From Streptomyces sp. TP-A0356 (GTDB lineage: Bacteria > Actinomycetota > Actinomycetes > Streptomycetales > Streptomycetaceae), in contig NZ_BBZJ01000016.1 of the NCBI RefSeq assembly GCF_001417775.1, positions 62,001-126,000 on the forward strand: a stretch of 64,000 nucleotides of DNA. Reading direction: 5' to 3'. Shown here one piece after another: positions 19,482 to 27,866 of this stretch; the stretch's first letter is position 1, and each line of letters begins with the position of its first letter. A program made the position numbers and the translations under genes. Under the pieces are notes generated by a model. It was not told the DNA's origin, did no database searches, and worked only from the letters and a program-made list of their open reading frames with translations.

Positions 19482-20980
19482 GAGGCGCCGACACGCCGCG
19501 CACCGACCTGTTCTGGGAACTGGCGGGACTGATCGCGCGCATTCCGGGGCTCAGCCAGCAACTCCCGCTGCGGCGCGCCGCGGAGTCCTTCACCGAGCAC
19601 TTCGGGCCGCTGGACGTCGAGCGGTCGGGAATCCTCAGGGAAGACCTCTACGCGACGCTGCGGCAGTGCGACGACTATCCGGGCGGGCTGCGGTTCTACC
19701 TCGACACGCTCGGCAGTGGCCGCACCGGGATCCTGGCGTGGGCGGCCGTGGAACAGATGTATCTGCGACTGTACCCGGAGACTCTGCTCACGCCGGACCA
19801 GCGCGACGAGTTGCTCGCCCTGCTCACATCCCGGGCCTCCGCCACCCCTCTGGGGCCCATCGCGTTGCGCTTCCTGCCCTTCCTGCCGCCGCCCCCGTCC
19901 GACGATCCCACGGGGAAGGACGCGGTGGCGCAACTGCTCGACGCGTTCGAGGACGCGCTCCTGATGCCGGACGAGGCGCATCCCCTGCTCTCCTTCGTCG
20001 AAGCCGTCGCCGTGCGTCAGCCGCCTTTGCTGGAAGCCGAGTTACGGACGTGGAGCGACCGAGTGGCGCCTCGCCTGGGCTGTCCTCGGGAACTGCTCCG
20101 GCGGGTGCGCGCCCGCGAGGCCGCGCGGTCGGGCCGCCCCTTCGAACCGTCGCGTCTGCTCGTGGAGATCGTCGCGCACCCGGCGAACCCCGACGAGTAC
20201 CAGATACGGGGCTGGCTGCTCGCCCCCGGCGAAGGCCCGCACTCCCTGCTCGCCGATCGCCGGGTGCCCTCGCGGCCCGCCCTTGAGGAGACGGTCGCCG
20301 TGCTGCACCAGACCGTGCTGGACCGGCTCGGTGAGCTCAGCGCCGGCCTGCGGGTGGAGTTCCTGCTGCCCCGGGCGCTGCTGTGGCTGGACGTCGACCA
20401 GTTCATGGTCAGGCCGGCCGGTTCGGTGGCCCGCCCGATCGGTGCCGATCACACCGTCCTGGTGCGCAGTCGGGACCGGTTCCACAAACGGTACTGGTGG
20501 CCCGCTCTGCACCGCCGCCTCGCGTGGCTCGAGTCGAATCCGGGCGGGGTCTTCGAGGCACCGGCCGTGCGCTACGTCGCACCGGGCCTCCATCCGCCCC
20601 CGGACGACCTCCTCAGCCAACTCCGCGACGGCGACACACCCTTCTGCTTCGTCCTGCTCGACCCGCCGCCCTACGACGGCGACTTGGCCGCTGATCCGGT
20701 ATATGTCCTACTGGAGGTGGGCATCCCGGCCATCGTCGCGCTACGCCGGCGGGGTCATCACGCCGATGCCCGGCCGCAGTTGTGGAATCTCCTGGCGGGC
20801 AGGTTGGACGCACTGCCCGAACGGGTACGACATCTGCGGGGCGTCGGCTCCTGCAGCGGCGGTCCAGCGGTGACGCTGGACCTGCATCGCCACGTCACCC
20901 TAGTGTGGGACAGCCAAGACGGACTGGAGGGGGCGGAGGCCGCGCTGGGGCATCCGCCGACCGGGGGTGGCCATCCATGA
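19478..20980 (+). CDS. VMAP-like protein (vWA-MoxR-associated), EAD plus C-terminal domain
   Basis: A 500-residue protein. Residues 1-80 form a helical effector-associated domain (IARIPGLSQQLPLRRAAESF then LRQCDDYPGGLRFYLDTL), similar in pattern to the module at the end of the upstream protease. That similarity suggests homotypic binding between them. The C-terminal half (about 225-490) resembles VMAP-C: a paired segment LRVEFLLPRALLWLDVDQF, then DHTVLVRSRDRF and RYWWPALHRRL, ending with VTLVWDSQD. Catalytic residues cannot be named with confidence. In known vWA-MoxR-VMAP ternary systems this protein links the ATPase/vWA pair to an effector. GTG 19478 overlaps the protease stop; its own stop overlaps the MoxR start (ATGA). 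Confidence 0.7.
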   Translation: MRGADTPRTDLFWELAGLIARIPGLSQQLPLRRAAESFTEHFGPLDVERSGILREDLYATLRQCDDYPGGLRFYLDTLGSGRTGILAWAAVEQMYLRLYPETLLTPDQRDELLALLTSRASATPLGPIALRFLPFLPPPPSDDPTGKDAVAQLLDAFEDALLMPDEAHPLLSFVEAVAVRQPPLLEAELRTWSDRVAPRLGCPRELLRRVRAREAARSGRPFEPSRLLVEIVAHPANPDEYQIRGWLLAPGEGPHSLLADRRVPSRPALEETVAVLHQTVLDRLGELSAGLRVEFLLPRALLWLDVDQFMVRPAGSVARPIGADHTVLVRSRDRFHKRYWWPALHRRLAWLESNPGGVFEAPAVRYVAPGLHPPPDDLLSQLRDGDTPFCFVLLDPPPYDGDLAADPVYVLLEVGIPAIVALRRRGHHADARPQLWNLLAGRLDALPERVRHLRGVGSCSGGPAVTLDLHRHVTLVWDSQDGLEGAEAALGHPPTGGGHP

Positions 20981-22053
20981 ACGGGGACCGGAGCGACCTG
21001 CATCAGGCGCGGCACCCCCGTCCTCCCTCCTGGTGGGTGTTCCGGGACAACGGCACCCATCACGCGCCCTCCGATCCCCTGCCCCCGCTGCCCGCCCCGC
21101 CCCCGTGGCGGCGCTTCCGGCCGGACACGGACAGCCCCCCGCTCGACATCCCCGAACCGGCCGACTCCTCGGACGTCGAACGCAAGCTGGGCTCATGCCG
21201 GGCCGGCACCCTGGACCACGGCGTCGTCGACGTCATCAACGCCGCGATCCAGCTGCGCCGCCCGATGCTGGTCACCGGTCAGCCCGGTACCGGCAAGTCC
21301 AGTCTCGCCTATCAGATCGCCGCCGAACTGGGCCTCGGCCGCGTGCTGTGGTGGCCGGTGGTCAGCCGTACCGCGCTGCGCGACGGGCTGTACGACTACG
21401 ACGCCATCGGACGGGTGCAGGACGCCCCCGTGGGCACGGGACCCGGCACACAGCGCGGGCCGCTGCCCGACGTCGGCCGCTATCTCACGCTCGGCCCGCT
21501 CGGCACGGCACTGCTGCCGTGGAAGCGACCCCGCGTGCTGCTGATCGACGAACTGGACAAGAGCGACGTCGACCTGCCCAACGACCTGCTGCACATCTTC
21601 GAGGAGGGCGAGTTCCGCATCAGGGAGCTGGAGCGGCTGGGCCAGTCCCGACGGGAGGCGAGCGTCGGAACCGCCGACCACGGGTCGCCGGTCGTGGTGC
21701 GTGATGGCAGGGTGCGGTGCTCCGAGTTCCCGGTGGTGGTCATCACCAGCAACGGGGAGCGCGCGTTCTCACCCGCCTTCCGCCGTAGGTGTCTCGAAGT
21801 CGAACTGGCCGCTCCGGACGAGGAACGCCTGGCCGCGATGATCGAGTCGCACTTCGGCCCGCAGCCGGACGCACGGACCAGGGAGCTGATCCGCTCCTTC
21901 CTGGAACTGCGCGGCGACGGCTCACTCGCCGCCGACCAGCTCCTCAACACCGTGCACATGCTCACGAACGGCGCCGCCGACGCCGACGAGGCGTCCTGGG
22001 CGCGGTTACGGGCCGCGCTGTGGCGCAGCCTGGCGACGGACACCTCGCCATGA
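20977..22053 (+). CDS. MoxR-type AAA+ ATPase
   Basis: A 358-residue AAA+ protein. After a Pro-rich N-terminal arm of about 60 residues come Walker A GQPGTGKS (101-108), Walker B VLLIDELDKSD, sensor 1 VVVITSNGERAFS and an arginine region AFRRRCLEV. Domain order and length match the MoxR branch that works with vWA proteins as a remodelling chaperone. The first strand is introduced by GTLDHGVVDVINAA. The gene overlaps both neighbours by 4 nt (ATGA at each side), so stoichiometric synthesis with VMAP and the downstream vWA protein is expected. Confidence 0.88.
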   Translation: MNGDRSDLHQARHPRPPSWWVFRDNGTHHAPSDPLPPLPAPPPWRRFRPDTDSPPLDIPEPADSSDVERKLGSCRAGTLDHGVVDVINAAIQLRRPMLVTGQPGTGKSSLAYQIAAELGLGRVLWWPVVSRTALRDGLYDYDAIGRVQDAPVGTGPGTQRGPLPDVGRYLTLGPLGTALLPWKRPRVLLIDELDKSDVDLPNDLLHIFEEGEFRIRELERLGQSRREASVGTADHGSPVVVRDGRVRCSEFPVVVITSNGERAFSPAFRRRCLEVELAAPDEERLAAMIESHFGPQPDARTRELIRSFLELRGDGSLAADQLLNTVHMLTNGAADADEASWARLRAALWRSLATDTSP

Positions 22054-25000
22054 CCGGCCACCTGGAGCGGGTGCCGACCGCGCGCGAGTGGGCCGAGGCG
22101 ATATGGCTGACGGAGCGCATCGGGGCGGGCGACGACGCGTTACGGGACGGCGCTCCACGGTCGGGCAGGCGGGAGAGGGCAGGGGCAGGGGAACCGGCAG
22201 GGCGACCGTCCGGAACCCCGCCGGCCCTCGACGGCGCATCGCCGCCCGGGGCCGGTTCCGGGGTCCCGGTCACCCCTCCGCCAGGCCCCCGTGCGACGTC
22301 TCCCCAGGCCGACCGGCTCCCCTGGGACGGCGGGGAGTCCGCGACGTCCCGGAGCGAGGAGCCGGACGCGACCGCCCTCGGAACGGCACCCGGCCGCCTC
22401 TCCCGTGAGGCTGCGCACACCGAGGGCTTCCCGGCCGGTTCCTCACCCCTCTTCGACACCGACACACGCCCCGGCGTCCTGCGCGACCCCCTCCGGTTCG
22501 CCCGGGCCCTGCGTCCGTTCAACCGCCGGGTCCGCTCCCGTCACCGGCACGCCCTGGACGACGAGGCGACAGCCGTCAGGTCGGCGGAGCTCGGACGGTG
22601 GAGCCCCGTGCTGGTGGACGTGCCGGACCGCTGGTTCGAGGTCGCGCTCGTCGTCGAGCAGAGTGTGTCGATGGCGGTGTGGCAGCGCATGGCGGCGGAG
22701 TTCGCCGAACTCCTGCGCCGACAGGGCGCGTTCACCGATGTGCGGGTGTGGCGGCTGGACACCCGCGGCGGAAAGGCCGCCCAGCTGCACTCGGAGCGGG
22801 GTGGCCCGGCGCGCGCCCCGGGCGAGCTGTTCCATCCGCAGGGGCGACGGCTGATCCTGCTGATGAGCGACTGCGTGGGCGACGCCTGGGCGGCCGGCAC
22901 GGTGCCCCGGCTGCTCCACCGCTGGGCGCATCACGCGCCCGTCGCGGTGCTCCAGCCGCTGCCCAGCCGCCTGTGGGACCTGTGCGAGGCGGTGCCCCGG
23001 GATGTGCGGGTGCGCGCCGCCATGCCCGGGCTGCCGAACGCGCTCCTCCTCCTGCGCCACAACAAGCGGTGGGTGCGCCCCGCCGCGCTACCGGTCCCCG
23101 TGCTCGAACTGGAGCCCGGCTGGTTCGAGGGCTGGGCACGCATGGTCACGCGCGAGGCCGGGGCACACAGTGATGTGGCGGCCCTCCTGGTGAACGAACA
23201 GGGCCTGGCACAGCAGAGTCTGCCACCGCTCGCCCCCGACCACCGCTCCCGCCCGGTCACCGCCGAGCAGGCGGTGCGCAACTTCCTGCGTCATGCCTCG
23301 CCCCAGGCACGGCGGCTCGCGGCGCGCCTGGCGATGGTCCCCCTGCGGCCGGAGGTGGTCGGCGCCGTGCAGCGCCTGCTGGGACGGGCGGCGGGGCCTC
23401 TGGCGTTCGCGGAGATCCTGCTCGGCGGCCTGCTGTCGGCGCGCACCGACACGGACGACGACGGCCCACGCTACGAGTTCCTGGACGGCGTACGCGACCG
23501 GCTCCTGCGTGGCCTCGGACGCACCGAGACACTGCGTACGCTCCAGGAGGTGTCGGGGGTCGCCGGACGGGTGATGGGTGCACGCGCCGGTCTGCTCGGC
23601 ACCCTGTTGACCACACCCATGGAGCTGGACGACGTCGCTCTCGACGCGGTGGACCACGAGTTGCTGTCGGCGGCGGCGCCGGCGCTGACCGCGCTCGGAC
23701 CGGCCTATGGAGGTGCGCTGGCCCGCGCACGGGAGCGCACACCTTTGGGCACGGCGGGTCGTGGGGAGAACAGCGGGGGCCGGTCCGGCACGTCCCTCGT
23801 GGACGAAGCACCCGCCCCCACACCTCAGCCCAGGGACCCGGCTCAGCTCACGGAGGTCGTGTCGATGGATACCGCCCCTTCCCCTGCGACGCCTCCGATC
23901 CCGAACCCCGAGCGCCCCGGCGCGCCCGGTGGGAGCCCCGCGGCACGATCGTCCCTGCCCGCACGTCTGCCGCGGGCCATGCCGCTTCCCCAGGCCTCCT
24001 ACTTCACGGGCCGTGAGGCGGAACTCGACAGCCTGCGGAGCCTGCTGAACTCGGGAGACCGGGCGGCCGTACTGCCGTACGCCCTCTACGGCATGGGCGG
24101 CGTCGGCAAGACCCGGCTGGCCGTGGAGTACGTGCACCGCCATCACACCGAGTACGAGCGGATCTGGTGGGTCGACGCCGAGCAGCCCGCGGTGATCCGG
24201 CAGCAACTCGCCTCCCTGGTACCGGACTTCGGCTCATCCGCCGAGGGGTCGGGGGACCCGGTGGACCGGGTGCTCGCGGCGATGTCGACCGGAACCCCGT
24301 TCACCCGCTGGCTCCTGGTGATGGACAACGCGGGGGCACCCGAGGACGTCGTGCCCTACATCCCCTCCCTGCTCGGGGTGCCGGGCGGGGCAGGCCATGT
24401 GCTGGTCACATCGCGGCACTCGGGATGGGCCGAACGCGTCAACGCCCTGCGCGTGGGCGTGTTCACCAGGCAGGAGAGCATCGGATTCCTGCGCCATCGC
24501 ACTCCATGGGCCACCCGCGAGGAGGCGGAGCGGCTCGCCGAGTCGCTGGGCGACCTGCCGCTGGCGCTGGAGCACTCGGTCGCCGCGCAGGCACAGTCCG
24601 GCATCCGCACCGGGGCCTATCTGGACCTCCTCGAACACCGCCGCCGGGAAGTGCTCGCCGAACCCACCGCGTCCGGCGTCCAGCCCGTCGCGGCGACATG
24701 GCGTACCTCGGTGGACCTGCTGCGCGCCCACAACCCACAGGCTCTCGAACTCCTGCGTCTGCTTGCCTTCTTCGGACCCGAGCCCGTCGCCCAGTCCTTC
24801 CTGCGCGACGCCCGGCAGCTCTCCCTGCCGGACGACCTCGCCCCCGTCGCCCGCGACGAGCTGGCTCGCGGCCGGGCCATCCGGGCCATCAACCAGTTCT
24901 CGCTGCTGAACGTCAACGCCGCGACCGGCACACTCCAGGTGCACCGTCTGCTGGCCGGCGTCCTGCAGGACGAGCTGCCCGCGCAGGAGCGCACCAGGCT

Positions 25001-26453
25001 GCGCCACCTGGTCCACCAGATCATCGCCGCGCACGACCCCGAGGACTCCCAGCGCCCGGAGAACTGGCGCAACTTCGCCGACATCCTGCCCCACCTGGAG
25101 CCCTCCGGTCTGCTGCACTGCGGGGACGAAGAGGTTCGCGAGACGGCGCTGCACATCCTCGGCTATGTGATCGCCCGCGGTGACTTCCCCGGCGCGGCCC
25201 AGCTGTCCCGGAAGGTCGCCGACGAGTGGACCACGAGGCTGGGGCCGGACCATCTCCAGACTCTCTGGGCACGCCGTCAGCAGGCCAGCGCGCACTGGCA
25301 GCTGGCCGAGTTCGAGGAGTCCCGCCGGATCAACGAGGACGTGCTGCGCCGGCTGCGCTCCACCGTGGGCGAGGACCACGAACACGCCCTCACGGTGGCC
25401 GGTGCCACCGCGGCCGACCTGCGCGCGGCCGGTCGCTTCACCGACGCGCTGGCCGTCGACCGCGACGCGTACGACCGCAGTGTGCGCCTGTACGGCGCCC
25501 GCTCCCAGATGGTCCTCACCGTCGGTCACAACTATGGCGTGAGCCTGCGCGTCAACGGCCTGTACGAGGAGGCGCTCGCCCTCGACGAGAGCATCCACGA
25601 GGCCCGCCTGGAGATCCTCGGCCCCACGGCCCGCTCCACGCTCTTCTCCATCAACAACGTGGCCCGTGACCTGCGTGAGTGCGGCCGGTACGAGGACGCG
25701 CTGATCCTGCAGACCAGCACGCTGGTCCGCTATCGCGAGCAGTACGGCGACCGGCATCCGCACACCTTGCGCGCCATCAAGAACATGTCGGTCACCTGCC
25801 GCAAGGCGGGTGACTTCGAGCAGGGTCTCGCGCTGGCACGGGAGGCGCTGGAGCAGTACCGCGGGCAGTTCGGCCCGGAGCACATCGACACCATGGCCGC
25901 GCTCACGAACCTCGCCAACGATCTGCGGCTGACCGGCGATCCGGAGGCGGCACGCGAGCACAGTGCCGACGCGCTCAACCGCTACCGCGCGGTTCTCGGC
26001 CCGCGGCACCCGCTCTCGTGCGTCGCCGGCATCAACCACGCGGCCGCCCTGCGCGCCTCGCAGCAGCATGCCGAGGCCCACCGCATCGACCAGGAGACGG
26101 TGGCCGCGCTCACCGCCGCGCTCCCGGACGACCACCCCTGGCTGCTCCTCGCCCGGGTCAACCTGGCCACCGACCTGGCGCTGGAGGGCGACCCGGAGTC
26201 GGCCCGTGCGCTGGGCGAGGAGTGTGCCCGCAAGCTGGAGGCCCGCTACGGCGACCGCCACCCCGCGACTCTGGCGTCCCTCACCAACGTGGCCCTGGAC
26301 ATGACGGCAACGGGCGACGGCGAGGCCGGCGAGGAGCTGCTGGCCTCGGTGCAGCGGCGCTATCTGGCGACTCTGGGGGCGGACCATCCGGAGAGCCGGA
26401 GCGCCGCCGCGGGGATGCGCGCGGAGTGCGACATCGAGCCGCCGCCGGTCTAG
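22050..26453 (+). CDS. vWA-like/STAND NTPase/TPR fusion protein (FxSxx-COOH system TPR type)
   Basis: A 1467-residue multidomain protein. Residues about 30-140 are a Pro/Gly/Arg-rich linker. Residues about 190-340 are a vWA-like (SAV_2336-related) domain with a changed metal site: E203-Q-S-V-S207 replaces DxSxS, and MSDCVGD follows. After a second linker, a STAND/NB-ARC NTPase begins at SYFTGREAELDSL, with Walker A GMGGVGKT (681-688), WLLVMDN, and GDLPLALEH. From about residue 1063 to the end there are roughly nine 42-residue TPRs, each with a GPDH/GDRHP-type turn. It is likely the sensor-switch of the operon: TPRs detect a signal, the NTPase oligomerizes, and the vWA part contacts MoxR. Its TAG stop lies inside the hairpin element at 26448. 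Confidence 0.82.
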   Translation: MTGHLERVPTAREWAEAIWLTERIGAGDDALRDGAPRSGRRERAGAGEPAGRPSGTPPALDGASPPGAGSGVPVTPPPGPRATSPQADRLPWDGGESATSRSEEPDATALGTAPGRLSREAAHTEGFPAGSSPLFDTDTRPGVLRDPLRFARALRPFNRRVRSRHRHALDDEATAVRSAELGRWSPVLVDVPDRWFEVALVVEQSVSMAVWQRMAAEFAELLRRQGAFTDVRVWRLDTRGGKAAQLHSERGGPARAPGELFHPQGRRLILLMSDCVGDAWAAGTVPRLLHRWAHHAPVAVLQPLPSRLWDLCEAVPRDVRVRAAMPGLPNALLLLRHNKRWVRPAALPVPVLELEPGWFEGWARMVTREAGAHSDVAALLVNEQGLAQQSLPPLAPDHRSRPVTAEQAVRNFLRHASPQARRLAARLAMVPLRPEVVGAVQRLLGRAAGPLAFAEILLGGLLSARTDTDDDGPRYEFLDGVRDRLLRGLGRTETLRTLQEVSGVAGRVMGARAGLLGTLLTTPMELDDVALDAVDHELLSAAAPALTALGPAYGGALARARERTPLGTAGRGENSGGRSGTSLVDEAPAPTPQPRDPAQLTEVVSMDTAPSPATPPIPNPERPGAPGGSPAARSSLPARLPRAMPLPQASYFTGREAELDSLRSLLNSGDRAAVLPYALYGMGGVGKTRLAVEYVHRHHTEYERIWWVDAEQPAVIRQQLASLVPDFGSSAEGSGDPVDRVLAAMSTGTPFTRWLLVMDNAGAPEDVVPYIPSLLGVPGGAGHVLVTSRHSGWAERVNALRVGVFTRQESIGFLRHRTPWATREEAERLAESLGDLPLALEHSVAAQAQSGIRTGAYLDLLEHRRREVLAEPTASGVQPVAATWRTSVDLLRAHNPQALELLRLLAFFGPEPVAQSFLRDARQLSLPDDLAPVARDELARGRAIRAINQFSLLNVNAATGTLQVHRLLAGVLQDELPAQERTRLRHLVHQIIAAHDPEDSQRPENWRNFADILPHLEPSGLLHCGDEEVRETALHILGYVIARGDFPGAAQLSRKVADEWTTRLGPDHLQTLWARRQQASAHWQLAEFEESRRINEDVLRRLRSTVGEDHEHALTVAGATAADLRAAGRFTDALAVDRDAYDRSVRLYGARSQMVLTVGHNYGVSLRVNGLYEEALALDESIHEARLEILGPTARSTLFSINNVARDLRECGRYEDALILQTSTLVRYREQYGDRHPHTLRAIKNMSVTCRKAGDFEQGLALAREALEQYRGQFGPEHIDTMAALTNLANDLRLTGDPEAAREHSADALNRYRAVLGPRHPLSCVAGINHAAALRASQQHAEAHRIDQETVAALTAALPDDHPWLLLARVNLATDLALEGDPESARALGEECARKLEARYGDRHPATLASLTNVALDMTATGDGEAGEELLASVQRRYLATLGADHPESRSAAAGMRAECDIEPPPV

Positions 26454-26619
26454 TGCTGCGCCCGGAAAGGTTCACCGGCTCGCGACGCCCGGCACGGCAC
26501 CTCGCCGCGTTGTCGCATCGCCCGAGTACATCCAGTACGCGGGCGACGCTCCGCCTTGCGATGCACCGCACCGGACGCCGCGAGTTTCCCGGCAAACCTT
26601 TCCGGCCACAGCACTAGAC
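26448..26619. repeat. 172-bp imperfect inverted repeat (Streptomyces-type palindromic element)
   Basis: The ends GTCTAGTGCTG (26448-26458) and CAGCACTAGAC (26609-26619) are exact complements. The arms continue inwards with CCGGAAAGGTT facing AACCTTTCCGG, to a tip of GTAC-ATCCA-GTAC at 26526-26538. It can form one long hairpin and separates the two convergent operons, so it may also terminate transcription from both. Such elements recur in Streptomyces genomes; a degenerate part of it is present at 53183. It has no coding capacity and no transposase. Confidence 0.85.
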
Positions 26620-26648
26620 ACCGCTCGTGAGCCGTACACCCAGGGGTC

Positions 26649-27866
26649 CTAGGCCGGCCGCCGCTCCCAGTCCTCGAGGACCTCCCGCATGGCGGTCAGG
26701 AGCAGGTGTCCGTCCGCGGTGAGCCAGCCGCCGCGCACCAGTTCGTCGCCGGCCCGGCGGGCGGTGTGCCGCCACCGCTCGTACGCCGCCGGTGCGAGGG
26801 GGTTCCCGAACGCCGCCTCCGTGCGCCAGAACCCGGCCGTGACGAGGAACGCGGCGGCGCCCTGGAGCAGCGCCGAGGGAGGACGGAGCCGGCCGCTCCA
26901 GGGGGCGTGTCCGCGTGCGCCCGGACGGGCGTCGAGCAGCCGGGTGAGGTCCTGCAGTGCGTAGAGCAGTGAGTGCTGCGTCTCGTGGACCAGTACGGCG
27001 GCGAGTTCGGCCGGGTCGTCGAGGGGCGCGAGGGCCACGAGCCCGATCGCGTCGCTGAAGGAGGCGCTGAGCCGAAGGCCGCGCGAGCCGAGGCCGGAGG
27101 GCACCGGATCGAGGGGGACGACGGCGCGGACCGTGCCGCGCACGGTGTCGGCCCGCTCGGGGTGACGGTCGGCGAGTCGCTCCCAGGCCGCGCCGAGCCG
27201 GTCCCGCCAGCGGGCGAGCTCCGCCGGCCCCAGGAGCCGGGGGCCCCCGGGCCCCGGGACACCGTTGGAGTCGAGGCGCAGCGCCAGCGGCGCGCCATGC
27301 GCCGTGAGCCGGAGACGATGCACGGGCTCCCAGCCGGGTACGGCGTCGCCGGGGGTGTCCGGGACCGGGACAACGGTGCGCGAGCCCTGGCGGGTCACTC
27401 TCGTGCCGTCCGGGCCCCGTTCCACGCACGCCGTGGAGGCGCCCGGGTCCAGGGTGACACGGCCGAGCCCGGGCAGAACGAGGGTGCCGCCCGGCACCGG
27501 GACGTCCAGGCGGAAGGGGATGTCGGCCCGGTGCCCGGCGACCGCCGCCAGCACGGTCACCACATGGTGGCGGCGTCCCCGTACGGCCTCGGCCAGCACG
27601 GTCCCCGTGGTGGGGTCCGTGATCAGCGCGTCGAAGACGGCGGGCGAGTGGTGGCGCACGGTGGCGAGCAGGGCGATGGCGGCGTCCCAGCCGGCCCCGT
27701 CGTGGCGGCCGTGGTGGAGGGCGCGCAGCAGCAGGAGGTTGCGGCCCGCGCGGGCGGCGCGCAGCAGGCGCACCGTGCCGGGGTCCGGCGCGCCGCGGGC
27801 GATCTGCTGCCAGAGGCCGCGGGGCAGGGTCAGCGCGGACAAGGCGAGCGGGGGTTCCTGTGTCAA
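26649..27866 (-). CDS. HExxH-type peptide-modifying enzyme (putative aKG-HExxH beta-hydroxylase)
   Basis: A 405-residue protein with the signature VLVHETQHSLLYALQDL, that is His294-Glu295 and His298. Other family features are an N-terminal helical part (LPRGLWQQIARG and AALLATVRHHSP), a long beta region, and C-terminal GDELVRGGWLTADGHLLL. This group (HEXXH motif putative peptide modification protein) accompanies FxSxx-COOH and other RiPP precursors. Recent work assigns members to alpha-ketoglutarate-dependent peptide beta-hydroxylation, not proteolysis. The start is taken as TTG 27866, overlapping the FxsB stop (TTGA), because upstream sequence in this frame lies inside fxsB. It is the last gene of the RiPP operon. 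Confidence 0.72.
   Translation of the reverse strand: MTQEPPLALSALTLPRGLWQQIARGAPDPGTVRLLRAARAGRNLLLLRALHHGRHDGAGWDAAIALLATVRHHSPAVFDALITDPTTGTVLAEAVRGRRHHVVTVLAAVAGHRADIPFRLDVPVPGGTLVLPGLGRVTLDPGASTACVERGPDGTRVTRQGSRTVVPVPDTPGDAVPGWEPVHRLRLTAHGAPLALRLDSNGVPGPGGPRLLGPAELARWRDRLGAAWERLADRHPERADTVRGTVRAVVPLDPVPSGLGSRGLRLSASFSDAIGLVALAPLDDPAELAAVLVHETQHSLLYALQDLTRLLDARPGARGHAPWSGRLRPPSALLQGAAAFLVTAGFWRTEAAFGNPLAPAAYERWRHTARRAGDELVRGGWLTADGHLLLTAMREVLEDWERRPA

Noticed and set aside
26448..26619. Insertion sequence
   Set aside because: There are terminal inverted repeats but no transposase and no target-site duplication; it is a hairpin element only.
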